Below are positions 1 to 10,282 of a stretch of 64,000 bases of DNA, piece by piece (position 1 is the first letter of the stretch; each line of letters starts with the position of its first letter). The notes below the pieces were generated by a model. It did not search any database. It was not told the DNA's origin and worked only from the letters and a program-made list of their open reading frames with translations. The stretch covers positions 17,835 through 81,834 of the forward strand of contig CAVGRN010000003.1 in NCBI GenBank assembly GCA_963631545.1, in the 5' to 3' direction. This DNA is from UBA1181 sp963631545. GTDB lineage: Bacteria; Bacteroidota; Bacteroidia; Bacteroidales; Paludibacteraceae. The translations under genes and the position numbers were made by a program.

Positions 1-3000
1 TCGGCACGGTATCTCTGACCGCAAGCGACAAACGCCTGCAATATGACTGGACGGAAACGAACAACTTCGCAAGCTTCCAATACACCACTCCGCAAATCAC
101 GGGAGACAAGACCGTCACTGTGATTGCCAAGAATGGTAATGGTTGTCTGTCAGAAAAGGTAACACACGACATCGTTTGGAAGAAAAACCCAATCATTGAT
201 ATCGCTGGCGCAAACGACCCTGTCTGCCGCAACGAAAATGTTCAATTGACGGCAACAGAAACGCAAGGACTCTCCACTCAGTTCTACTGGAATGGCGAGT
301 CGACCGCAACAGACACTTGGACGACCGACGCCATCTCCGAGCCTAAACAATTCTCCGTTACCGCCGTAACAGAGGACAAATGTTCAAGCACGCAAACAGT
401 AACCGTCAGTATGCGCGAATTGCCTACCATCAGCATCGCCGGAGACAAATCGGTATGCGAAGGCTCTTCTCTCACCCTCACCGCAAAGGGCGGCGAACGC
501 TATGCGTGGACAGAGGACGAAACCACAACCCCAGTGTTCACTAATGATGTTAACGACACACATGATGTTTCTGAGGCGAAAACACTCTTCGCTTGGGGTG
601 TAGACCAATACGGTTGTAAAAACAAAGCCACCGCAACAGTCAGCATCGACGAGTTGCCAAACTTCACAATCACCGGCGACACGGTTGTCTGCCTCAACGG
701 CGAGACTACCCTCACAGCCAACAGCGTGAGCGGCATCAACACCTTCAGCTGGACTGCCTCCGACGGCTCGAGCGCAAGCAACCAAAACACCTTCACGCTG
801 ACCAACATCACCAGCGATGTTGAAGTTACCGTGTTGGCAGAAACAAACAAGGGTTGTCAGAAATCTTCGAAAATTACAGTAACGGCGAAGAAAGCACCAA
901 CCATTGCATCTGCCACGGGCGACTTCACCACCACTATCTGCAAAGGGGAGAAGGCTGACTTGGCAATTCAGAACATCGAGAACGCCTCCATCTTATGGAA
1001 AGACGCCGACGACAACGTAATTGACCGAAACGTCAACAAAATCAATCCTGAGGTTTCCACCTCGAACACCCGCTACACCGTAGAGGCTGCCTACACTTAC
1101 AAGCAGTATGAAACGAAGGAGGTTGAGTGTTCCGCTTCGGAGACTTTCACCGTCAACACCCACGAGTTACCAATCGTAGAAATCACCGGCGACGGGGCTA
1201 TCTGTAAGAACGAGAAAGTTCAACTCAGCGCAACCGAAAACGCCGACTACCAATACCAGTGGTATCGCGAGAATATGGATAAGGCAAGCACCCAACGCAC
1301 CTGCGAGGAGACCCCAACCCAAAGCACCACATTCTATGTAGAGGTAACCGACGGAAACGGATGTAAAAACAAAGCCAGCCACAGCGTGGTTGTCAACGCA
1401 TTGCCAACCTTCACGTTGGATGCCTCCAACTCGGCTGTCTGCATAGGCGAGGAGGTTACCGTCAAAGCCTCCAACCCTGCATTGGCTTACGACTGGGACA
1501 ACACCGGCTACCAGTCGCACACCAACCACGAAATCACCATCAGCAAAGACACCACTTTGGAAGTGAAAGCAATGGATCTCAGCACAACCTGTGTGGCTCA
1601 AAAGTCCATCTCTATCACCAAGAAAGATCGTCCAGACCTGTTGCTCAAAGTGCCAACCTACGTCTGCGAGGGCGATGCAACATCCTCAATGTCTGGTCAA
1701 AACCCTCAGGCTTCCTACACTTGGAAACTCAATGACGAGTTCGGCAGCGTGGTTTCTAACAGTAGCGAATGTCCAATCAGCGCACTGACGAGCGACCAAA
1801 CATACTATGTGATTGCCGAGCATGACGGATGTACAAGCGACTCCACCGTAGTGGTAACCGTCGCACCTCGCCCTAACATTATGTTGCAAGCAACTCCATC
1901 CAACACGATTTGCTTAGGCTCAACGGTAACGTTGATGGCGACTGGCGGTGTATCGTACAAATGGGAAGAAGAAGGCGATACATACGTGAATACTGATAGC
2001 AAGAACTTCGTCAACACCCGTGCAGACTTCAGTTATAAGATCTGGGGTGTAGATGCGAAGAATTGTGAAAACACAGCCTCCATCGACGTCAAGGTTCTTC
2101 CTCTCCCAACCTTCGAGTTGGCAGGCGAACCAGGCTACTGCAAGGGAGCCATTGCGACCCTCTCTGCAAACAACAATGCGTTGTCTTACAGCTGGTCATC
2201 GACAAAAGATATGAAGAACGTGGTTTCACGCTCGCAGACATTCAAGCCAACCATCAGCAAAAACGACACGTTCTATGTGGAAGGAACTGACAAGTCTGGT
2301 TGCGTCAACGAAACCCCAATGCAAGTTACCGTTCAGGCTTACGACTACCCAGTTGTAACACTGAGCGCACCTGCCGCTGTCTGCCCTGGCGACATCGCTA
2401 CCGTCAAAGCGACAACCGACAGCACCTGCACCTTCGTTTGGAACAAAAACAACCAGCAGACCGCCGACGAAGTGAGCCTTGCTATCAACAGAAGCACCAA
2501 CTTCTCCGTTGTGGCTACCGCCCACGGATGTGCCACTACCAGCAGCACGACCGTCGGCATCAACGCCATTCCAACCATCAACGCGGATAAGGCAACCGTC
2601 TGCAAGGGCGAATCGGCAACCCTCAGTGCCAACAGCACATCCATCATTCAATCGTGGTATTGGGTGGAAGAAGGTAGCGAAAGCGACACCTTGGCTAAAA
2701 CGGCAACATGGAACACGCCTGAAATCGGCGGCAGAACCACCTACATCGCCAACGGAAAGGATGAGAACGGATGCGTAGGCAAGACCGAGGTTACCGTCAG
2801 CACATACAACGACATCGACTTCAAACTCAGCGGAGACGAAGAGGTATGCTACGGCAGCCAAGCAACCATCAGCGCAAGCAACCCATCCCTCTCGTACAAC
2901 TGGGGTAACGGATTCAAGAGCGACCTCAGCCTGACAGTGGATATCACCAAAGACACCACTTTCACCGTAATCGGAAAATCCAATGACGGATGTACCGTCA

Positions 3001-6000
3001 CGAAGACATTCTCCGTGAAGGTGAAAACGCTCCCTACCATCAGCGTAGCAATGGATAACGACTACGTCTGCTTCGGTGGAGAGAGGACAATCCAAGCATC
3101 GGGAGCCAACAGCTACAAGTGGAGTACCGGAGAAACAAGCAAGAGCATCACCCTCACAAATGTTGAGGAAACACAGAACGTATGGGTAGTCGGCACAGCA
3201 GCCAACGGTTGCGAAAGCCGCATCGACACCATAATCAACATCTGGGCTTTGCCTGACATCCAAATCAGCGCCGACCGCGAAGAGATCTGCTTGGAAAGCA
3301 GCGTAACACTCACCGCAACTGGCGGCGCAACTTACAAGTGGACTACCCCTAACGGCGTAAACACTGACCAAACGACCGTTACACCTACCACAGCAGGCTC
3401 CGCCCACTACGAGGTGATCGGTACAGATGCCAATGGTTGCGTCAACACCGCTACCAAAGACATCATCGTCTACAGTGCGCCAGACATCGAGATTCCGGCT
3501 GTAGCCCCTGTATGCCGCGGCACAGAAGCCACTATCAGCGCACAAGGCTCAGCCTCTTACTATGAGTGGACTGTGGACGGAAGCAACAAAGTATTCGCTT
3601 CCACCGCCACTATCACACCAAAGGTTACTCCAGCGGCTGACGAAACGTCCGTCAAGTACAACGTGAAAGCAACCGATATGAACGGTTGCGAGACACAAGC
3701 CAGCATCACGGTTTCCGTGAAAGAGTTCCCTGTCCTCGCACACCGCACTTCAACCGGAAAGGATTCCGTCTGCAAGGGCGAACCACTCACCATCTACTTG
3801 GAGAACGCCAACGAGTGGAAGTGGTTGGACAACAACTCGGAAGAGACATTCCGCAAGGAAACCCTTTCAAGCCAAAAGACGTTCTACGTAGAAGGTACTA
3901 CCGACGGATGTACAACGAAAGACACCATCATCATCGGTGTTTGGGCAAACCCAGACTTCGAAATCGACGGCACACAGGAGGTATGTTTCGGCTCCGAAAT
4001 CGCATTGACCGCCAAAGCCAACAACGCAGCCAACACATATCAATATGAGTGGCTCGGCAAAGACGGCAACCCTCGGGATGCTATCACCGAAACCGCCAAC
4101 ACGGCAACCTCGCCTCGCACCTACACCGTGCGTGCGACAGACGGCAACAACTGTAAGTCGACCGAAACCTTCAACGTGAAGATCAACGCCCTCCCTACGG
4201 TTACCATCGTGGGCGCACGCGACACGGCAATCTGCGACGGAACGGAAATCACCCGACTCGTTTCCAGCACCGCCACAGACCACACCTGGTATAGCGCAGA
4301 CGCTATCGACGGAACCTGGACGACAAGAGTATCGGGCGACGAGCTCACCACCAACGTCAGCGGTCAACTCTACATCAGCGTCAAGGGTGTGGATGTGAAC
4401 GGCTGTGAAAACACAGACACCATCAAAGTAACCACCAAACCGTTCCCTGTACTCACATTCGAGTCTGCCGACTTTGTATGTATGGGCGAGCAGACAACCG
4501 TGAGAGTGTCTGGCGCAACATCTTACGACTGGGGTACGACCGACGGCGTGAAGAACGAACTCGACAACAACGGCAAGGTCATCGCCTCCTCTATCACCGA
4601 GACAATGACTGCGGAGAAGACATTCACCGTAACGGGAACCACCAACGGCTGCTCTACCACCGACTCCCGCACCGTGGATGTACGCGCATTGCCTTCCATC
4701 GAGATCACAACCCTCAACCCTACCAACGAGATTTGTAAAACCGACAGCATAACGCTGAACGCACAATTCGGCGAAAGCGGCAAATACGTTTGGAAGATTG
4801 AAGGAACAAACGAAACAATCTCTACGAAAGACGACATCACCGTGTCGCCAGCCGATAACACAACCTACCGCCTGTATGGCGAGGATGCAAACGGATGTAA
4901 GAACGAGGCTACCTACGACTTAGTAGTCAACCCATTGCCAGACATCCGCATCGACGGCGAAACGGCAGTCTGCACCAACAACGATGTACAACTGACCGCC
5001 GTCAGCAAATCAAACATCAGCACCTACCTCTGGGGCGATGGTGAAACGAAGGCAATCGTAACAGCGACAATCGACGACACCAAGACCTTCACTTTGACCG
5101 TGGAGGACTTCAACGGATGTAAGAAAGACACCTTCCACACCGTAACGGCAAAGGCTATTCCAAACATCCAAGTCGAAGCACCTAAGTACATCTGCCAAAA
5201 AGAATCCGCAGAAATCACCCTCACCGGTGCAGACAGATTCGAGAATGCCCAGTTTGAAGAAATTCTCAACGGCAAGATGACCATCACGCCTTCGGCAGAC
5301 ACCACATTCACCGTAACAGGTTATGTGGGCGATTGTCCTCTCTCAAAAGAGATCACTATGCCAGTTATGATGTTGCCTAACATCTGGATCTCGGCAACGA
5401 AGGACGAGATTTGCCGCACCGTCGAGTCATCAGTACTGACCGCCAACGGAGCCAACACCTACCAATGGGCGGACGGCACAACCACCTCGTCGAGAACGGA
5501 GAGCCCTACCGAAACAAAGACCTACAAAGTCTACGGAACAGACGCCAACCTCTGCTCCAATTGGAGTGAGGAGTTCACACTCACCGTCAACGCCGCACCA
5601 ATATTTGAAATCGGCGGAGATGACGAAGTCTGCTCGGGCGACCAAGCCACCCTGTTCGTAACGTACGACAAGACGTTAGAAGGTGCTGCAAGTTCCTACT
5701 CGTGGACCAACACCGGCGAGCAGAAAGACACCATCAACCCTACCATCAACCAAAGCACAACATACGTCGTGATTGGACAAAATCTGATGGGTTGTAGTGC
5801 GACACGCCAAAAGACGGTTACGATGAAGACACGCCCTATCATCTCCACAGATGTGCCAGCCTACATCTGCGAGGGCGGCGACCTCCACATCACCGCCACC
5901 GGTGCCGACACCTACACTTGGGATGGCGTGGAACAAGCCGAGTATAACCAAACAAACGTAGCCAACAGCCAGACGATCACCCTCGTCGGCACAACCAACG

Positions 6001-9000
6001 GCTGCTCTACCACCGACCAAATCATCGTCAATGTTCAACCTAAGCCATACGTCTGGATCACGGGCGAAAGAGACATTTGTACCAACGAAACCGTCGACCT
6101 CACCGCCGAAGGAGCAGTATCCTACGAATGGAGCAACGGCAGACCAGGCAGCATAATGAACGAGACGAAGACCTCCGTGGGCGACTACTTCTACCACGTT
6201 ACAGGAACCGACGCCAACGGCTGCTCATACACCACAGCCGACTACCAAGTTACCGTACACGGCAAGCCAACCATCACCATTAGCGGAGATGAGGCTGTTT
6301 GCAACGGCGGCGTAGGTCAACTCACCGCTTCCGGTGCTAACGAATACAGTTGGAACACAGGCGAACGCGACGCAAGCATCTACCCTATCATCACGGAAAA
6401 CAAAACCTTCGTGGTTACAGGAACGGATGTCTACGGCTGCTTCAACGACACTTCGTTCACCGTCGAGAATGTTGAATACCCAATCCTGTCGTACAACGCA
6501 CCTAAAAAGACTTGCAAGGGCGACACGGCGACCGTCTACGTTATGGGTGCGACAAGGTACATCTTCAACGGAGACACTACCGTAACGGACGTACTCTCGC
6601 TCAAAGAACCACTCGACAACAGCAAGACGTACAACGTGGTGGGCGACATCAAGGGATGCCAACGCAACATCTCGTTCAACGTGGATGTTCTGCAACTGCC
6701 AAACATTTGGATCACCGGAGCATCTTCGGTTTGTAAGAACGGAACAGTGCAACTCTCCGCAACCGGCGGTCTGACCTACGAATGGACGAACGATAAGTCG
6801 GAAAACATCATCTCCAAATCGGCTATGCACAACGCACGCCCTACGGAGACGACCACCTACACCGTCAAAGGTACGGATGTGAACAAGTGCAGCAGCACCA
6901 ACACATTCACCGTTACCATCGACTCTCTTCCTAAGTTTGAGATTGACGGACCATCTGAGACTTGCGAGGGTAGCGCAATCACCCTCAAAATCAAAGACGG
7001 AGATGCTCTCAACTACGCTTGGAGCAACGGTGCAAACTCCACTTCCATCACCCCTGTCATCGAGAAATCAACCTCGTTCACGGTAGAGGCAACCGGCGCC
7101 AACAACTGTAAGGCGAAGAAGACGCACAACGTCAGAAGCAACCCTTACCCAGCACTGGCTTACACCGGCCCGTCGGAAGTATGTTCTAAGGACAAAGTGG
7201 AAATCAATGTTACCGGTGCCGACACCTACACCTGGTCGAACGATCCTAACAACAAGTCGAGCAAAATGACCGACTACCCAGAGGGTACGACAGTCTACAC
7301 CATCGAAGGTATCAGCAGAAACTGCGTATCGAAGTTGAACGTAACCGTGAACGTGCTGCCAATCCCAGCCCTCACCTACCAAGGAAACACCAACATCTGC
7401 TTGGGCGACAAGCTGACGCTCAACGCCTACGGTGCTAACACCTACCGTTGGAACCAAGGCTTGAACAGAAGCCGCTTGGAGAGTTACCCAACCGAAAGCG
7501 CAATCTACACCGTTACGGGTACTGACGTCAACGGATGCCGCACGACCATCGAGATCCCGGTAACCGTCAACCAAAAACCAGACTTCGAGATCTTGGCTGA
7601 CGACAGCATCTGCCGCGGGTTCATCGCCGAATTGAAAGCCGTTGGTAACGCCGAAACCTACTATTGGGGCTTCGGAACCAACACCACCGACGATGCCCAC
7701 AGTGCTGACGGCGAAACCGTCTACCAACAAATCGACAAAGCACAATATGTGTTCGTCAAGGCGATGGATCAAAACGGTTGCTACACCATCAAGAACAAAG
7801 ACATCAAGTTGAAGGAAACCCCTATCATCCACTACACTGGAACAGACGAAATCTGTTTGGGCGACTCCATCAAACTCCAAGGACACGGTGCGGAAACGTA
7901 TGAGTGGACCTACGGCAACGACCAGAAAATGGAGGGAGAGAACTTCAACATCGTTCCTATCGGAAACACCCGCGTAACGCTCAAGGGTACGAAAGGCTCC
8001 TGCTCGTCTGAAATTGAAATCAACGTAAAAGCGAATGTTTCGCCAAACGTGGAAATCACCTCTTTGGACTCCATCGTCTGCACGGGCGACTCCGCAATCC
8101 TGATTGCAGACGGCGCGTCAGAATACATCTGGAGTACAAACACAACCGGCAGGATACTCGTATTGAAAGACTTGACGCAAAAGACCACGGTTTATGTGGA
8201 AGGCATCTCCACCAACGGTTGCACCAAGAAAGTGGACTACACCGTGGATGTGCGGAAACGACCAGACCTCTGGGTAAGGCTGAAAGATATGCAAGGCTGC
8301 CCTGGCACGGAAACCACCGCAACTATCTTGGCTGGCGGAGCAACATTCTACGAGTGGCAGAGCGAACCTACGAACGGCGAGATATCGGGCAACACCTCCA
8401 ACGAGATTGTCGCCCAGATCGACGAGTTGACAAGGGTAACCGTTACCGCCTCGGATGAAAGCGGCTGCTACGCTACTGCGGAACTCCTGCTCGACACGCT
8501 GACCCACAAGCCAATCCAATTCGAGGTTGATCCATCCATCATCTTGGAAGAGAACCCTATCGTAACAATGAAGGGCATCTATCCAGAAAACGCCGAATGG
8601 AGTTGGGACACCGGCGACGACGAGGGTACTACGCTGACGGGTAAGACCGCAACCTACCACTACCCTAACCCATCCACCCGCGACTCGTTCACCATCACCG
8701 CCACTGCGATAGACGACCGCGGCTGCGAGCGCACGGCAGACTCCACCATCTATGTTTGGAAGAAGTTCTGGGTGCCAAACGCATTCTCGCCAAACGAGGA
8801 TGGTTTGAACGACGTGTTCCGATTGATGGGCACTGAGTTCCTCACTGGCGTTCACTTCATCATCTACAACCGCGTCGGTACAATTATGTACGAGGGCTTC
8901 GATGTTTCAGACTCTTGGAACGGAAAGTTCAACAACGTGGAGTGTCCGATGGGAATCTACGGATATGTAATCGACTGGGAGAGCGACTTCCGCGGAATCA

Positions 9001-9044
9001 AGAAGAGCGGAACAGAACGAGGCGTGGTCAACCTGATACGATAG
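1..9044 (+). CDS. Giant T9SS-secreted Ig-like repeat surface protein (5' truncated)
   Basis: The reading frame is open from the first bases of the window, so the true start lies upstream; the GTG at 120 is only the first internal start codon. At least 3000 residues are visible. Almost all of it is a chain of Ig/PKD-like modules of about 70-80 residues. Each has a V-C-x-G motif near its start, then L-T-A-x-G-A and a Y-x-W core, and a second cysteine in a D-x-N-G-C motif about 55-60 residues later, which suggests one disulfide per module. In the second half, modules seem to come in threes with a period near 660 bp (W-I-T-G starts near 5373, 6042 and 6694). The last 90 residues match the gliding-motility-associated (type B) T9SS sorting domain, with the signature PNAFSPNEDGLNDVF. 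The product is expected to cross the outer membrane through T9SS and sit on the surface or be released as an adhesin or SprB-like filament. The ligand is unknown. A terminator follows 33 bp after the stop. Confidence 0.93.
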   Translation, partial: GTVSLTASDKRLQYDWTETNNFASFQYTTPQITGDKTVTVIAKNGNGCLSEKVTHDIVWKKNPIIDIAGANDPVCRNENVQLTATETQGLSTQFYWNGESTATDTWTTDAISEPKQFSVTAVTEDKCSSTQTVTVSMRELPTISIAGDKSVCEGSSLTLTAKGGERYAWTEDETTTPVFTNDVNDTHDVSEAKTLFAWGVDQYGCKNKATATVSIDELPNFTITGDTVVCLNGETTLTANSVSGINTFSWTASDGSSASNQNTFTLTNITSDVEVTVLAETNKGCQKSSKITVTAKKAPTIASATGDFTTTICKGEKADLAIQNIENASILWKDADDNVIDRNVNKINPEVSTSNTRYTVEAAYTYKQYETKEVECSASETFTVNTHELPIVEITGDGAICKNEKVQLSATENADYQYQWYRENMDKASTQRTCEETPTQSTTFYVEVTDGNGCKNKASHSVVVNALPTFTLDASNSAVCIGEEVTVKASNPALAYDWDNTGYQSHTNHEITISKDTTLEVKAMDLSTTCVAQKSISITKKDRPDLLLKVPTYVCEGDATSSMSGQNPQASYTWKLNDEFGSVVSNSSECPISALTSDQTYYVIAEHDGCTSDSTVVVTVAPRPNIMLQATPSNTICLGSTVTLMATGGVSYKWEEEGDTYVNTDSKNFVNTRADFSYKIWGVDAKNCENTASIDVKVLPLPTFELAGEPGYCKGAIATLSANNNALSYSWSSTKDMKNVVSRSQTFKPTISKNDTFYVEGTDKSGCVNETPMQVTVQAYDYPVVTLSAPAAVCPGDIATVKATTDSTCTFVWNKNNQQTADEVSLAINRSTNFSVVATAHGCATTSSTTVGINAIPTINADKATVCKGESATLSANSTSIIQSWYWVEEGSESDTLAKTATWNTPEIGGRTTYIANGKDENGCVGKTEVTVSTYNDIDFKLSGDEEVCYGSQATISASNPSLSYNWGNGFKSDLSLTVDITKDTTFTVIGKSNDGCTVTKTFSVKVKTLPTISVAMDNDYVCFGGERTIQASGANSYKWSTGETSKSITLTNVEETQNVWVVGTAANGCESRIDTIINIWALPDIQISADREEICLESSVTLTATGGATYKWTTPNGVNTDQTTVTPTTAGSAHYEVIGTDANGCVNTATKDIIVYSAPDIEIPAVAPVCRGTEATISAQGSASYYEWTVDGSNKVFASTATITPKVTPAADETSVKYNVKATDMNGCETQASITVSVKEFPVLAHRTSTGKDSVCKGEPLTIYLENANEWKWLDNNSEETFRKETLSSQKTFYVEGTTDGCTTKDTIIIGVWANPDFEIDGTQEVCFGSEIALTAKANNAANTYQYEWLGKDGNPRDAITETANTATSPRTYTVRATDGNNCKSTETFNVKINALPTVTIVGARDTAICDGTEITRLVSSTATDHTWYSADAIDGTWTTRVSGDELTTNVSGQLYISVKGVDVNGCENTDTIKVTTKPFPVLTFESADFVCMGEQTTVRVSGATSYDWGTTDGVKNELDNNGKVIASSITETMTAEKTFTVTGTTNGCSTTDSRTVDVRALPSIEITTLNPTNEICKTDSITLNAQFGESGKYVWKIEGTNETISTKDDITVSPADNTTYRLYGEDANGCKNEATYDLVVNPLPDIRIDGETAVCTNNDVQLTAVSKSNISTYLWGDGETKAIVTATIDDTKTFTLTVEDFNGCKKDTFHTVTAKAIPNIQVEAPKYICQKESAEITLTGADRFENAQFEEILNGKMTITPSADTTFTVTGYVGDCPLSKEITMPVMMLPNIWISATKDEICRTVESSVLTANGANTYQWADGTTTSSRTESPTETKTYKVYGTDANLCSNWSEEFTLTVNAAPIFEIGGDDEVCSGDQATLFVTYDKTLEGAASSYSWTNTGEQKDTINPTINQSTTYVVIGQNLMGCSATRQKTVTMKTRPIISTDVPAYICEGGDLHITATGADTYTWDGVEQAEYNQTNVANSQTITLVGTTNGCSTTDQIIVNVQPKPYVWITGERDICTNETVDLTAEGAVSYEWSNGRPGSIMNETKTSVGDYFYHVTGTDANGCSYTTADYQVTVHGKPTITISGDEAVCNGGVGQLTASGANEYSWNTGERDASIYPIITENKTFVVTGTDVYGCFNDTSFTVENVEYPILSYNAPKKTCKGDTATVYVMGATRYIFNGDTTVTDVLSLKEPLDNSKTYNVVGDIKGCQRNISFNVDVLQLPNIWITGASSVCKNGTVQLSATGGLTYEWTNDKSENIISKSAMHNARPTETTTYTVKGTDVNKCSSTNTFTVTIDSLPKFEIDGPSETCEGSAITLKIKDGDALNYAWSNGANSTSITPVIEKSTSFTVEATGANNCKAKKTHNVRSNPYPALAYTGPSEVCSKDKVEINVTGADTYTWSNDPNNKSSKMTDYPEGTTVYTIEGISRNCVSKLNVTVNVLPIPALTYQGNTNICLGDKLTLNAYGANTYRWNQGLNRSRLESYPTESAIYTVTGTDVNGCRTTIEIPVTVNQKPDFEILADDSICRGFIAELKAVGNAETYYWGFGTNTTDDAHSADGETVYQQIDKAQYVFVKAMDQNGCYTIKNKDIKLKETPIIHYTGTDEICLGDSIKLQGHGAETYEWTYGNDQKMEGENFNIVPIGNTRVTLKGTKGSCSSEIEINVKANVSPNVEITSLDSIVCTGDSAILIADGASEYIWSTNTTGRILVLKDLTQKTTVYVEGISTNGCTKKVDYTVDVRKRPDLWVRLKDMQGCPGTETTATILAGGATFYEWQSEPTNGEISGNTSNEIVAQIDELTRVTVTASDESGCYATAELLLDTLTHKPIQFEVDPSIILEENPIVTMKGIYPENAEWSWDTGDDEGTTLTGKTATYHYPNPSTRDSFTITATAIDDRGCERTADSTIYVWKKFWVPNAFSPNEDGLNDVFRLMGTEFLTGVHFIIYNRVGTIMYEGFDVSDSWNGKFNNVECPMGIYGYVIDWESDFRGIKKSGTERGVVNLIR

Positions 9045-9076
9045 CCGCACAAGGCACCCAAGCCTCATATAAAAGG

Positions 9077-9113
9077 AATCCCCGATAGAACTTGACTTCT
9101 ATCGGGGATTTTT
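9077..9113. terminator. Bidirectional rho-independent terminator
   Basis: A perfect 14-bp inverted repeat (AATCCCCGATAGAA and its complement, arms 9077-9090 and 9097-9110) has a 6-base loop and a T run on the plus side. It sits between convergent genes, so it can serve the giant surface protein on the plus strand and, less strongly, the TtcA-like gene on the minus strand. Confidence 0.88.
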
Positions 9114-9136
9114 CTTTCCATCTAAGGCAGATTTTC

Positions 9137-9862
9137 TCATTCAACCTCCTTCGGCAGATAATCCTCCTGCACGTTCATCATAGCGCGCAGCAAACTACTC
9201 TTCGCATTGGGATTGAGTTTCAACATCTCGTCAAGTACATTCTGCACGGAGGTGCGGTGCGAGTCCGACTCATACGGGCAATTCTCCTTCTGACGCCGAA
9301 ACCCTCGCATCTGCGCCAGCGCACGCAAATCCTCCTCGTCCACTAAGCAAAGCGGGCGGATGATACGCATATCAAACTTGTTCATCGTCAGCAACGGCGG
9401 CATAGTACTGAACGAGCCTTGGAACGTGAGGTTCATCAGCAGCGTATGCACCATATCGTCCAAATGATGCCCCAGAGCGATTTTGTTGCAGCCCAATTCC
9501 TTGGCAAGGGCGAACATTTGTTTCCGCCTCGTCCACGAGCATAGGAAGCAAGGTGTTTTACGCTTGTCGGTCGACGGGTCAAAAGCAGTCACGCAATGCA
9601 CAAACGCCACATCGTGCATCGCACAGTAATCCCGCAAATAGTCTATATCCGCCTGATAGGGAATATTCTCCATTGATATATGCACTGCCACAAGGTCAAA
9701 CCTCGGGTGGTTGCTCCGCCGTTTTCGCGAAAGGAACTCTACCAAAGCAAGCGAGTCCTTCCCTCCGGAAAGTCCAATCAATATCTTGTCGCCCTCCTCC
9801 ACGAGTCCGAAACGCTCCATCGCCTTCCGCACCTTCTGGTATATCTTGTCTTCTAACTCCAT
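9137..9862 (-). CDS. ttcA: TtcA-family tRNA 2-thiocytidine synthetase
   Basis: This 241-residue PP-loop ATPase should activate and thiolate a cytidine of tRNA (position 32 in characterised TtcA). The N-terminal P-loop motif SGGKDS is at residues 32-37. C-P-C-F-L-C-type cysteines occur at about 105 and 108, with a third in the ENCPYESD segment near 199. That three-cysteine pattern is the [4Fe-4S] site of TtcA/TtuA enzymes. The length is slightly short of E. coli TtcA (311), mainly at the C-terminus, but all catalytic elements are present. The gene stands alone, convergent with the giant surface protein. Within the TtcA/TtuA group, the C-x-x-C spacing favours TtcA, but other tRNA sulfur-transfer substrates cannot be excluded. 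Confidence 0.85.
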   Translation of the reverse strand: MELEDKIYQKVRKAMERFGLVEEGDKILIGLSGGKDSLALVEFLSRKRRSNHPRFDLVAVHISMENIPYQADIDYLRDYCAMHDVAFVHCVTAFDPSTDKRKTPCFLCSWTRRKQMFALAKELGCNKIALGHHLDDMVHTLLMNLTFQGSFSTMPPLLTMNKFDMRIIRPLCLVDEEDLRALAQMRGFRRQKENCPYESDSHRTSVQNVLDEMLKLNPNAKSSLLRAMMNVQEDYLPKEVE

Positions 9863-9932
9863 ACAAATGAAAAAATCTGCGGCAAAGGTAAGTTATTTCC
9901 ACGGCTGTAACAATCCTGTAACCCCTGCTTAA

Positions 9933-10052
9933 CGCATTGGTAACCCTCTCTTCATTTTCATCAACCGCAACGAAACCAGCACGAAACTCGCAGGCTACAA
10001 CAAGGATTTGAAAGACGACATGCTGACGGTTAGACTACAATATAAGTTCTAA
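9933..10052 (+). pseudogene. Remnant: C-terminal strand of an outer-membrane beta-barrel protein
   Basis: A 39-codon frame opens right after an in-frame stop (9930-9932) with no start codon, and ends in LTVRLQYKF followed by TAA. An alternating pattern with a terminal Phe is the classic last strand of Bacteroidota outer-membrane barrels. Nothing upstream in any frame continues it, so it is probably the stranded 3' end of a deleted barrel gene. It lies in the 420-bp gap 9863-10282. The rest of that gap (10053-10282) shows no gene. An ATTTGC motif near 10253-10258 could be a weak -7 box for the carAB gene. Confidence 0.55.
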
Positions 10053-10282
10053 ATCCGCACTAAAAACATAGAAGAGCAACAGAACGCGGTTCGGGCAAGT
10101 CGGTGATGATTCGCCCGAATTGCGTTATTTTCAGACAAAAGCAACATAAAATCGCACATCAGAAAGCAAAAAGACAGAAAGCAGACAAAGATTAAAGAAA
10201 AATGTCAGAAAATTTTTTCGTCATAGGTTTTCTATTTCGGTAGATATTAGCGAAATTTGCACGAATTAAATAACAGATAAAT

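Noticed and set aside
2226..3545. Open frame of 439 codons on the minus strand
   Set aside because: It is antisense to the repeats of the giant surface protein; Cys- and Val-rich shadow frames recur along that whole gene with the same pattern.
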